This document shows, piece by piece, positions 57,101 through 64,000 of a stretch of DNA of 64,000 nucleotides. The notes beneath the pieces were generated by a model that was not told the origin of the DNA, made no database searches, and worked only from the letters and a program-made list of their open reading frames with translations. The DNA lies in contig DAOTYH010000108.1 of assembly GCA_034435015.1 (NCBI GenBank), positions 53,059 to 117,058 on the forward strand. The letters run 5' to 3'. Within the stretch, counting starts at the first letter, position 1; each line of letters starts with the position of its first letter. The DNA comes from DAOTYH01 sp034435015 (GTDB lineage: Bacteria > Chloroflexota > Anaerolineae > Aggregatilineales > UBA3940). Both the position numbers and the translations under genes were made by a program.

Positions 57101-59866
57101 TTATTCAGGCAGGATACGCTGGATTTCTGTGATATGTATCCATGTGGCTGGCTCGGTCTCTGAGTGGCTGGTCAGCAGAAGCCCCAGCTCGACCGCGTAG
57201 TTTCCAGCGGGAAGATCAGTGTTAACCCAGAAGGAGTGGATGTCCCGTACGACCTGGCCGTTCGTCCAGCGGACTGTGGGATAATTGCCGTCCGCAGGCT
57301 GGGCATCAGAGCGCATTATCACACGGTCTTCGCTGTCTGTCAGGCGCAGGGCGATGGTGTAGTCAGCCAGTGGAGCAGTCTCAGCCCGCCAGTATAGAGT
57401 CAGCGTCAGCAGGCCCATTTCATCTCGAAATGCTCCGTCAGGATGTATGTCTACCCCGATCAGCGTCAGGTCGTCTGTGACGGGCTGGTTCAGCGTCACG
57501 TCTAAGGACAGCTCGTCCGGCGAGGGTTGCCTGCTGGCCGGCAGGACGGTAATTGGGACAGGCAGGCTGATCGAATCGCCCAATATCTGACCATCAGAAG
57601 CCAGCACCAGTTGCCGGACGCCGGTGGTGAAGTTCCATAGGCCGACGCGAAGGGTATACTCACCCGGCGGTGTTCCGAGCGGTATGGTGAATGAATGAAG
57701 ATCACGGACATATCTATCCAATGGCCAGCGCGAGGTAGGGTAGTCGCCGGGGTTTAACTTATCTGACTGCCCCCATGCGTGTTCGGGGATAGTGGTGAGG
57801 TGGACGAACACCTGATAGTTGCCCGGCACAGGTTCGCGGGCTTTCCAGTACAATGTCAGCGGCAGAGATTGACCGGGTTCGAGAGCAGTGACAGGCAGAT
57901 CGAAGCCGATCAGGTCTATGCCCCCCTGCAGGTAGGAGTGAATGCGATACTCAGCCGGGATAGCAATCAGCCCGCTACTGTGAGGCTGAAAAAGGCCTAA
58001 CCTGTTGCCTGCTATAGCTACAACAACGAAGACCGCCAGCCCAACGAAGGACGGCCAATATCCCTTGGCCACGGATTCTGCGGGGCGTTCAGCGGCAGAA
58101 TGACGGGGCAACCCTCGTGCGATCAGCCCCAGGGCCGCCAGGCCGCTTAAGCTGATCAGGGTGGCCAGTGTCCGGGCCGGAGTCGTGCCCAGCCATACCC
58201 GGACGGTGTGTTTGCCGGCTGGAACAGGTACTGTGATGAACCCCTCCGGCTCAGAAGGTTGGATGGGGACAGGTACTCCGTCTATGCTGGCTTGCCAGCC
58301 TGCAAACATGAAAGTCAGCACACGCAGGGTGAAATCCTCCGGTGAGCTGGTAGCAAATACGTCCGCTGTAGGCTGATGACGGATGATCTCGACACTTGCA
58401 TTGGAAGGCAGTGTCTCCCGATCAACTTTGTCAATCGGGCCGCCGCGCCGATAGGAGTCGATCAAGCTGGCGCTAGCTTCAGGGACGGTGATGACACTGA
58501 CAGGGATGAAGTCACCTGTAGATGTTGTGCCCAGCGCACGCCCGTTCAGCTCGAACTCTAGCATGGCGAGTTGGTCGGTAGGGCCAAAATCTCCCCATGA
58601 AGGAGGGACAAGAATCGGCAGTGTCAGTATCAAGGGGAAGATGATCAGCATAGCGAGAGTAAAGGGGCGGGCTGTCGAGGGGGCTAGATCAAGCAGATGG
58701 GAAGCCTGCCCAGCCATAATGGCGAGGCAGAAGGCGGCAGGGCCAAGCAGACGCCACGGAAACTGGAGAAAGGCCATCAGCGGCACGGCATCCCACAAAG
58801 GCTGGCTCAGGGGAAGCATCAGAATAACCAGGAAGAAAAAGCTCAGAACCCAGAACAGATAAGCTGTCATCTGGGTAGAGATGTCCGTGTGCCTGATGAC
58901 CGGGATGATAAGGGTCACTAGCCCGATCAATGCCAGTAACCATTGGCCGACCCCCAGGTTGAAACGGAAAGCCGGGTTGGCGGCCCCTAAATCGAGGGGA
59001 ATAGAGGGGCTGAATATCTCCTCCAATGATAGGAAGTGATTGCGGTAATCAAAGTGGCCGGGGCCGATTAAGTTGCTGAGACGTACTGCGTTGCTCTCTA
59101 GCCCTACTGGTAACCAAAAAAAGGCGGCCAGCGCCAAGCCGATGAACAGGGGCAGGAGGCTCAGACCCAGGCTAGCAGGTTCGATGGGTTGTCGCTTGAT
59201 AAGGGGTGTAAGCAGACTCTGCCAGAGGGTGCAGGCCAGCAGTAACGCGAAATAGATCAGTGCCAGCAGATTGTGACTCAGGATCAGAGCCGCTATAAGC
59301 CCAGTAGCCAGCACAAAACTGTGTCTTGAACGCTCCTGATGAAAGGCGGCCAGTGCCCAGAAAGCAAGAGGGGCAACTCCCAGTGCAAAGAATTCAGCCA
59401 GGTCGCCGCGCAAGTGGGGATCGATCAGGTAAACATAGGGTGTAAACAAGTAGCTGACCGCTGTGATCAGGCCGGTTCGCGAATCGCGTAAATGGCGGCC
59501 CATACCATAAGCACCCACCCCCGCCCCGATGAAGCCTACCACAAAGACCGCCTTGACTCCAAAGACTGCTCCGCCGGGGATTGCTAGTGAGAGCAAGTTG
59601 GCAAGATAGTAGGTCAGGGGTGCATAGTAGTTGAAGATGGGGTAGCCGTAACCGTAATAGAAGTCAGGCGCCCAGCGCGGGTACAAAACTCCCGCGCGGA
59701 GCGCATAGCCCAGTTCGGCGGCGCGAAAGACATGAAGCTCAGCGTCAGTCTCGCGGGGTAGGGAGGAGCGCATCAGAAAAGGCCATGCGGCCAGCAGGCT
59801 CAATAGAAGGACCAACAGCCATGCTTTGTCAATATGGAAAAAAAGTCTTTTCAACTGAGCGGGCAC
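57101..59866 (-). CDS. large membrane protein, PTPS-related (PF10131-like) family
   Basis: A 921-residue protein. An N-terminal domain of about ten hydrophobic helices (residues 15-430) has ETDAELHVFRAAELGYALRAG and YYGYGYPIFNYYAPLTYYLA segments, like the 6-pyruvoyl-tetrahydropterin synthase-related membrane family, also reminiscent of GT39-like folds. The C-terminal 450 residues include one or two more helices near 560-640 and two tandem beta domains with LTLYWKAREPVPGNYQVFVHLT and LTLYWRAETAPLADYTIALRLT, a duplicated unit. The GTG start lies in a hairpin. Probably a surface glycan protein; reaction unknown. Confidence 0.75.
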   Translation of the reverse strand: MPAQLKRLFFHIDKAWLLVLLLSLLAAWPFLMRSSLPRETDAELHVFRAAELGYALRAGVLYPRWAPDFYYGYGYPIFNYYAPLTYYLANLLSLAIPGGAVFGVKAVFVVGFIGAGVGAYGMGRHLRDSRTGLITAVSYLFTPYVYLIDPHLRGDLAEFFALGVAPLAFWALAAFHQERSRHSFVLATGLIAALILSHNLLALIYFALLLACTLWQSLLTPLIKRQPIEPASLGLSLLPLFIGLALAAFFWLPVGLESNAVRLSNLIGPGHFDYRNHFLSLEEIFSPSIPLDLGAANPAFRFNLGVGQWLLALIGLVTLIIPVIRHTDISTQMTAYLFWVLSFFFLVILMLPLSQPLWDAVPLMAFLQFPWRLLGPAAFCLAIMAGQASHLLDLAPSTARPFTLAMLIIFPLILTLPILVPPSWGDFGPTDQLAMLEFELNGRALGTTSTGDFIPVSVITVPEASASLIDSYRRGGPIDKVDRETLPSNASVEIIRHQPTADVFATSSPEDFTLRVLTFMFAGWQASIDGVPVPIQPSEPEGFITVPVPAGKHTVRVWLGTTPARTLATLISLSGLAALGLIARGLPRHSAAERPAESVAKGYWPSFVGLAVFVVVAIAGNRLGLFQPHSSGLIAIPAEYRIHSYLQGGIDLIGFDLPVTALEPGQSLPLTLYWKAREPVPGNYQVFVHLTTIPEHAWGQSDKLNPGDYPTSRWPLDRYVRDLHSFTIPLGTPPGEYTLRVGLWNFTTGVRQLVLASDGQILGDSISLPVPITVLPASRQPSPDELSLDVTLNQPVTDDLTLIGVDIHPDGAFRDEMGLLTLTLYWRAETAPLADYTIALRLTDSEDRVIMRSDAQPADGNYPTVRWTNGQVVRDIHSFWVNTDLPAGNYAVELGLLLTSHSETEPATWIHITEIQRILPE

Positions 59867-59876
59867 AGATGTGCCC
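59861..59876 (-). promoter_or_regulatory. start-codon hairpin
   Basis: GGGCACATCTGTGCCC around the GTG start at 59866 can form a 6-bp stem with a 4-base loop, hiding the start codon and part of the GGAGGG site. It could repress translation. Confidence 0.4.
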
Positions 59877-59907
59877 TCCTTCCCAGGTGAGATATGTGTG
59901 AAGGCGG

Positions 59908-59936
59908 ATTGTAGCCAGAGGGCGGTAAGGCGGCAA
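59908..59936 (-). promoter_or_regulatory. promoter of the PTPS-related gene
   Basis: TTGCCG -35 (59936-59931), 17-base spacer, TACAAT -10 (59913-59908), 42 bases before the GTG. Confidence 0.55.
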
Positions 59937-59942
59937 GGGCGC

Positions 59943-59971
59943 TTTACCTACAGGCCGACTTGCGGTATGAT
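59943..59971 (+). promoter_or_regulatory. promoter of the lipoprotein gene at 60003
   Basis: TTTACC -35, 17-base spacer, TATGAT -10 (59966-59971), 32 bases before the ATG. It is divergent from the promoter at 59908-59936. Confidence 0.55.
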
Positions 59972-60002
59972 GGCACACATGGTGGTACAAGAGGACGCCA
60001 TC

Positions 60003-60743
60003 ATGAGTCGATGGCGATGGATAGTGGTGTTTCTGCTGACAGCAGTGCTGGGGGGATGTTCTGGCGGGCAACCAGAGGTGACCGTTGTATCCGGAGGCCT
60101 GCCAACGCCGGCTGGCTCTCCCAACCCTGCCGTGGCCCAGACGCTTCAGGCCAACACGGCGGCAACGGCGGCTTGGGTTGCCATCCTGCAAACGCCGGCT
60201 CCAACACCCACCGATGAACCATTACCGACCTTAGAGCCTCTCAACCCGGAGGGAACACCGCCTGCTGAGCGCGTTGGAACATGTGTCGCTTCTGAGGGAA
60301 GTGTGGTACATAACCGCGAGGGGTTCTGTCTGGTTGCGCCGGCCTCATGGACGGCCTACAACGTGGATGGGGGGCTGGCCGCCTCGCTCTACACCACACC
60401 CGGCCAGTCCATCTCGTTGCAACCAGACTGGGCCAGCACGGCGGCGGAATGTTATTTGATGATTTATATCTCTACAGAGGACTCCGCGGAAACTCACTTG
60501 CAGGCACGTCACGCCGAGTTTGCAACCCGTACCGACTTAGAGTCGCTCAGTCAGGTACAGATACGCTCTTTGGATGGGATGGCGTTGCCTGGCTTCACGT
60601 GGTCAGCGGCGGGCGGCGCGAGCGGCGGGGTATACGCCGATCTGCTGGGAGCTAACCGGCTGGTACATATCAGCTATGGCGGTTTGCAATGTCCGCTAGA
60701 GGGGCTGTTGCCGGTGTTGGAAACATTGCGTTTCACCCCATAA
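60003..60743 (+). CDS. surface lipoprotein with PsbP-like or LpqN-like C-terminal domain
   Basis: About 246 residues from the ATG at 60003 (AAGAGGA upstream). The signal peptide ends in a lipobox VLGGC near residue 19. A Pro/Thr/Ala-rich linker covers about 25-85. The C-terminal 150 residues form a compact domain starting HNREGFCLVAPASWTAYNVDGG and ending GLLPVLETLRF, the shape of PsbP/LpqN-type small alpha-beta domains; this is tentative. It contains several Cys. Ligand unknown. Confidence 0.7.
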   Translation: MSRWRWIVVFLLTAVLGGCSGGQPEVTVVSGGLPTPAGSPNPAVAQTLQANTAATAAWVAILQTPAPTPTDEPLPTLEPLNPEGTPPAERVGTCVASEGSVVHNREGFCLVAPASWTAYNVDGGLAASLYTTPGQSISLQPDWASTAAECYLMIYISTEDSAETHLQARHAEFATRTDLESLSQVQIRSLDGMALPGFTWSAAGGASGGVYADLLGANRLVHISYGGLQCPLEGLLPVLETLRFTP

Positions 60744-60807
60744 TAGAGGTATGGTATGCCTCTCAGCTATCATCCTAGTCATCTGACCAGAGAGGGAGAG
60801 AAGGATC

Positions 60808-61491
60808 ATGAGTGACAACTTCAGCAGCGATGAGGAGCGCAGGCTGGCAGAGGAGCGCATCGAGCAGATACGACGGGGCGGCGGGCAGGTCCCCCCAGCC
60901 GGCAGGGCTTCAGCGGGTTACGACGAGTCGGCGGAGGACGTTGAAAGCGAGGCGTTAGCCCGTGCTCGTGCCCGCGCACGTGCCACATTAGGGTACGATG
61001 AGCCTGCCAAAGCGCCTGCCGCGCGCGCCCGTGCGCCGGAGGCCCGCGCAGGTCGTGGAAATCAGGCCATCATTGTAATTGGCGGGGTAGTTTTGTTGGG
61101 CGTGCTGATCGTAGTGGTGCTCTTCCTCGTGAGCAACATGTCAGGGGGAACACTGGGTGGGCTGTTCAATCCGGCTACTCCTACGGCTACTCCTACTGTG
61201 ACCTTTACGCCCTCGCCGACAGAGACGCCTACGCCAACTGCAACTGCTACACGGGTGGCGCCGCGCCTTGACCTGCCCAACCTGACCTGTATCTATCAGA
61301 GCGGTGTGGGATGTTATGATTATTGCCAGAATCCTGACAATGCTGCTGAGTGTCAGGCCGCACGTGCCCAGATACAACAGCAAGGGGCCAACCCCGATGT
61401 GTGGTTCCAGTGCATGGCGCCCGGTCCGGGGCCAAATGTGGGGCGTCCTCTAGAATGTCTGGAGCAGGCATGGCGTGCCGCTAACCCGTAG
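60808..61491 (+). CDS. membrane-anchored protein with Thr/Pro linker and Cys-rich end
   Basis: A 227-residue protein. The N-terminal 85 residues are polar, Arg/Ala-rich and cytosolic (ARARARARATLGYDEP). One membrane helix (IIVIGGVVLLGVLIVVVLFLV, near residue 88-108) follows, then a TPTATPTVTFTPSPTETPTP linker and a C-terminal domain with at least six Cys (CIYQSGVGCYDYC, AAECQ, FQCM, LECLEQ) that could form disulfides outside. No family recognised. It follows the lipoprotein gene by 64 bases and has GAGAGGGAGAG upstream. Confidence 0.7.
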   Translation: MSDNFSSDEERRLAEERIEQIRRGGGQVPPAGRASAGYDESAEDVESEALARARARARATLGYDEPAKAPAARARAPEARAGRGNQAIIVIGGVVLLGVLIVVVLFLVSNMSGGTLGGLFNPATPTATPTVTFTPSPTETPTPTATATRVAPRLDLPNLTCIYQSGVGCYDYCQNPDNAAECQAARAQIQQQGANPDVWFQCMAPGPGPNVGRPLECLEQAWRAANP

Positions 61492-61514
61492 AGAGGGTAG
61501 ACAATGAGTAAGAA

Positions 61515-61557
61515 GGGGCAACCCCATCTATCCCTGCTTGAGGGAGGGGGTTGCCCC
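61515..61557. terminator. bidirectional terminator hairpin
   Basis: An 11-bp stem GGGGCAACCCC / GGGGTTGCCCC, loop of about 21 bases, between the convergent membrane-protein gene and sucD. It ends in CCTTGTC on plus and in TTCTTACTC on minus. Confidence 0.7.
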
Positions 61558-61587
61558 CCTTGTCAGCGTTACTAGACTGGCCGCAGT

Positions 61588-62451
61588 TTACAGCTCGGCT
61601 ATCAGGTCAGGGATTTGTTCTGGGTGGCTGGCGACCTTTACGCCGACCGATTCGAGGGCCTTGATTTTCTCTTCGGCAGTGCCGGTACCGCCCTCAACAA
61701 TAGCGCCGGCATGACCCATCCGCTTACCCGGCGGGGCAGTACGTCCGGCAATGAATGCAACAACCGGCTTGGTCATCTTCTCGGAGATGAAACGGGCCGC
61801 CTTCTCCTCGTCTGTTCCACCGATCTCACCGATCATCACGATCTTCTCGGTGGCGGGGTCATCCTCAAACATCTCCAACACATCAATAAAGCTGGTACCG
61901 TTGATTGGGTCGCCGCCGATGCCTACACAGGTTGTCTGCCCGATACGGCGGCTGGTCAATGCGTAAACCACCTCATAGGTTAGCGTACCGGAACGGGAGA
62001 CAACCCCTACGTTGCCCGGCATTCCAATATGTCCGGGCATGATGCCAACCTTTGCTTCTCCGGGGGTCAATATGCCAGGGCAGTTCGGCCCAACCAGCCG
62101 CACACCCCGCTGATCGAGGTAGGCACGCACCTTGAGCATATCCATGATCGGGACACCCTCAGTGATCGCCACAATCAGAGGAATGCCTGCATCGGCGGCC
62201 TCATAGATGGCATCAGGAGTAGCGGCGGCGGGGACGTAAATCACGGAGCAGTTTGCTCCTGTGGCCTCAACAGCGCTTTTCACGGTGTCAAATACCGGTA
62301 CATTACCCACCCACTCGCCGCCTTTGCCGGGTGTCGTGCCAGCCACAACATTTGTGCCATAGGCCACCATCTGCTCGGTGTGAAAAGCTCCCTCTCGTCC
62401 GGTAATGCCTTGTACAAGGAGGCGCGTGTTTCTATCAACCAGGATACTCAT
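61588..62451 (-). CDS. sucD: succinyl-CoA ligase subunit alpha SucD
   Basis: A 287-residue CoA-binding subunit of succinyl-CoA synthetase, TCA cycle. It has the N-terminal GITGREGAFHTEQMVAYGT CoA site, VGPNCPGILTPGEAKVGIMPG, and the phosphohistidine loop MGHAGAIVEGGTGTA. The ATG overlaps the sucC stop by 4 bases. Nucleotide specificity cannot be read from the alpha subunit. Confidence 0.95.
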   Translation of the reverse strand: MSILVDRNTRLLVQGITGREGAFHTEQMVAYGTNVVAGTTPGKGGEWVGNVPVFDTVKSAVEATGANCSVIYVPAAATPDAIYEAADAGIPLIVAITEGVPIMDMLKVRAYLDQRGVRLVGPNCPGILTPGEAKVGIMPGHIGMPGNVGVVSRSGTLTYEVVYALTSRRIGQTTCVGIGGDPINGTSFIDVLEMFEDDPATEKIVMIGEIGGTDEEKAARFISEKMTKPVVAFIAGRTAPPGKRMGHAGAIVEGGTGTAEEKIKALESVGVKVASHPEQIPDLIAEL

Positions 62452-63608
62452 GACTGCTCCCCTCTTTCTGTGGCATACTGTTTGGCGGCCTCCACCGCTT
62501 TCTGGGCGGCCTCAGCCAGGGTGGCGGCGGTGATCATGTTCGCGTCAGCTAAGATGGCGCGGCCCTCTTCTTCATTTGTCCCGATTAGACGAACGACCAT
62601 GGGGACCTGAGTAGGTACTTCTTGGAGAGCTTCGAGGATGCCGCGTGCCACTTCGTCACAGCGGGTGATTCCCCCAAAGATATTGAATAAAACTGATTTG
62701 ACATTGGGGTCAGCCAGTATGATTCGCAGGGCAGTTGCCACCTTATCGGCTTTGGCACCCCCCCCAATGTCAAGAAAGTTGGCGGGAGAGCCTCCAAAAA
62801 GCTTGGTCATATCCATGGTGGTCATGGCCAGCCCTGCTCCATTAACCATGCACCCGATCTCGCCGTCAAGTTTGACGTAGCTCAGCCCGGCCTGACGTGC
62901 CTGCGCCTCGGCTGGGGCTTCTTCATCCGTATCACGCATCTCGGCTAGTTGGGGATGCCGAAACAGGCCGTTGTCATCCAGCACCATCTTGCCGTCCAAG
63001 GCCAGCAGGTGATCATCTGCTGTGATGACAAGGGGGTTGATCTCGGCCAAGGAAGCGTCGTTTTCCTCGTAACACCGATACAAGGCGCGGGCGATCTGAA
63101 TGAACTCTTTCCAGTATTGACGTGCTAGGCCGATCCCGCAGGCAATGTCGCGGGCCTGATAATCCCGCAATCCTAAGAATGGATCAATGTGGATGCGAAC
63201 GATCTTTTCGGGGGTACTGCGGGCTACTTCCTCGATGTCTACGCCGCCCGCCGCTGAAGCCATCATGACGGAACGCCGTGCGGCGCGGTCGGTTGTTACC
63301 CCTAGATATATCTCAGTCTTAATGTCGGCGGCGGGATCAACTAGAACCTTTTTGACTGTCAAGCCTTTGATGTTCATGCCCAAGATGGCGCTGGCGTACA
63401 TCTCAGCCTCATCTGGGTTGCGGGCCAGCTTGACGCCGCCTGCCTTACCTCGTCCCCCTACGAGCACTTGTGCCTTTATCACGACCGGCTGGCCGATCTC
63501 GCGGGCGATCTCGAAGGCTTCTTGGGGTGTTGTGGCTATCTTACCGTGTGGAATGGGGATACCATACCCGGCAAAGACAAACTTAGATTGATATTCGTGG
63601 AGTTTCAC
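62448..63608 (-). CDS. sucC: succinyl-CoA ligase subunit beta SucC
   Basis: About 386 residues from the GTG at 63608. It is the ATP-grasp nucleotide-binding subunit: MKLHEYQSKFVFAGYGIPIP opening (GTG read as Met), VIKAQVLVGGRGKAGGVKLA, LAEINPLVI and NIFGGITRCDEVARGI. The GTG start is supported by GAGGAG 5 bases upstream; the open frame to 63665 runs into the promoter. It is the first gene of the sucCD operon. An IS1-like transposase fragment lies just upstream. Confidence 0.94.
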   Translation of the reverse strand: MKLHEYQSKFVFAGYGIPIPHGKIATTPQEAFEIAREIGQPVVIKAQVLVGGRGKAGGVKLARNPDEAEMYASAILGMNIKGLTVKKVLVDPAADIKTEIYLGVTTDRAARRSVMMASAAGGVDIEEVARSTPEKIVRIHIDPFLGLRDYQARDIACGIGLARQYWKEFIQIARALYRCYEENDASLAEINPLVITADDHLLALDGKMVLDDNGLFRHPQLAEMRDTDEEAPAEAQARQAGLSYVKLDGEIGCMVNGAGLAMTTMDMTKLFGGSPANFLDIGGGAKADKVATALRIILADPNVKSVLFNIFGGITRCDEVARGILEALQEVPTQVPMVVRLIGTNEEEGRAILADANMITAATLAEAAQKAVEAAKQYATERGEQS

Positions 63609-63613
63609 TTTAT

Positions 63614-63619
63614 CTCCTC
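63614..63619 (-). promoter_or_regulatory. ribosome binding site deciding the sucC GTG start
   Basis: GAGGAG then ATAAA before GTG at 63608 on the minus strand, a clean match. Confidence 0.65.
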
Positions 63620-63653
63620 GTGGAAGGGAAAAGTTCAGATACCATGCAACCCC

Positions 63654-63659
63654 ATTATA
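63654..63659 (-). promoter_or_regulatory. -10 box of sucCD
   Basis: Perfect TATAAT on the minus strand, 46 bases before the GTG. The -35 region lies near the end of the IS fragment and shows no good match. Confidence 0.5.
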
Positions 63660-63721
63660 CAACAACGACGTCTAGGGAGTGGCTAAAAAGCTGGAGCCAC
63701 AAAATCAATAAGGCAGGTAGG

Positions 63722-64000
63722 CTAAGCAGGGAAGCGCTGTTTGTGAAGTTGGCGTTGGTTCCAGCAAAAGACGAAGAGGGAAACAGCAGCCCGCGGGGCA
63801 TGGATGCACCTTGAAAAGCAACGAGACTTGCGAGCGAGCCTGGCCAGATCATGGCAAAGTTCAGCATTGTCAGCCTCGACTGAGTAGGTCTGGCTCTTAT
63901 CCCACATCGTTTGATGATGTCCAGGGTAGTAGATGAGGCTGCCATAGGCGGGAAAGGCATCGCTGAAGTAGTGAGCGGCCTGTGGAGCAGTATCTAACAG
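63722..64000 (-). mobile_element. IS1-like transposase, C-terminal part (partial)
   Basis: A frame open from the right edge to TAG at 63722 (92 codons). The C-terminal motifs match IS1-family DDE transposases: FSDAFPAYGSLIYYPGHHQT, then VEADNAELCHDLARLARKSRC with the presumed catalytic Glu, then FSRCIHA and LFVFCWNQRQLHKQRFP at the end. It enters from outside the window, so the element's 5' part cannot be seen. A small inverted repeat GTGGCT...AGCCAC at 63675-63700 may be near the terminal repeat. Confidence 0.75.

Noticed and set aside
61515..61557. Dispersed repeat shared with the glmS leader (AAGGGGCAACCC)
   Set aside because: The 12-base match is within two GC-rich hairpins and likely coincidental; no longer similarity.

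Overview
The window reads as a chromosomal segment of a Chloroflexota bacterium, probably Anaerolineae-like. This is inferred, not searched. The main reasons are two giant membrane proteins with the YYYxG domain (DUF2298/Chlor_Arch_YYY) next to a TIGR03663-type protein, many secreted proteins with Thr/Pro-rich linkers, a split TIGR03960/TIGR03936 radical SAM pair, and GC-rich but not extreme base use. Genes are tightly packed with many ATGA-type overlaps.

Layout. 1-1973 (minus): a partial GNAT acetyltransferase, a zinc-ribbon protein, rsmD and a TPR membrane protein. 2118-22641 (plus): a 20 kb envelope-glycan block with a flippase-like protein, VanZ-like protein, GT4 glycosyltransferase, methyltransferase, several GT39-type membrane glycosyltransferases, an 1766-residue GT39-YYY fusion, an ECF sigma/anti-sigma pair and a TIGR03663 protein ending in an NHL propeller. 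22760-24213: a response regulator facing a URO-D family protein. 24352-28527 (minus): the TIGR03960/DUF2344 operon, with two tandem paralogous helical-repeat genes between the partners. 28652-31350: a PA14 secreted protein, a HEAT protein and a two-subunit MaoC-type hydratase.

31393-39202 (minus) is the most unusual block: a ten-gene, nearly gapless operon encoding a Ycf46-like AAA ATPase, a coiled-coil protein, DUF1257 (Ycf35), DUF2997 and a second small DUF2997-like protein, a divergent GrpE, a lidless Hsp70, a degenerate receiver fused to HEAT-like helices, an FGE-fold protein without the catalytic cysteines, and a PflA-like radical SAM protein. It looks like a dedicated chaperone/remodelling machine of unknown purpose.

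40185-44730 is a glycogen cluster (glgC, glgA, GH57 branching enzyme). 47642-49483 is glmS; its leader at 49588-49798 carries what I read as a complete glmS self-cleaving ribozyme, with an extra two-hairpin insertion in the core, so glucosamine-6-phosphate probably controls the mRNA. 49906-56844 holds a branched-chain amino-acid-type ABC transporter (livFGMH plus binding protein) and a GT39 gene fused translationally to the end of the operon. 57101-61491 holds a large membrane protein and two surface-anchored proteins. 61588-63608 is sucCD. The right edge contains the C-terminus of an IS1-like transposase lying just upstream of sucC.

Several genes are preceded by the same extended -10 element (TGCTATACT or close variants), suggesting a common housekeeping promoter architecture. 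No tRNA, rRNA or CRISPR array was seen. The only stretch above 300 bases without a protein gene is the glmS leader.
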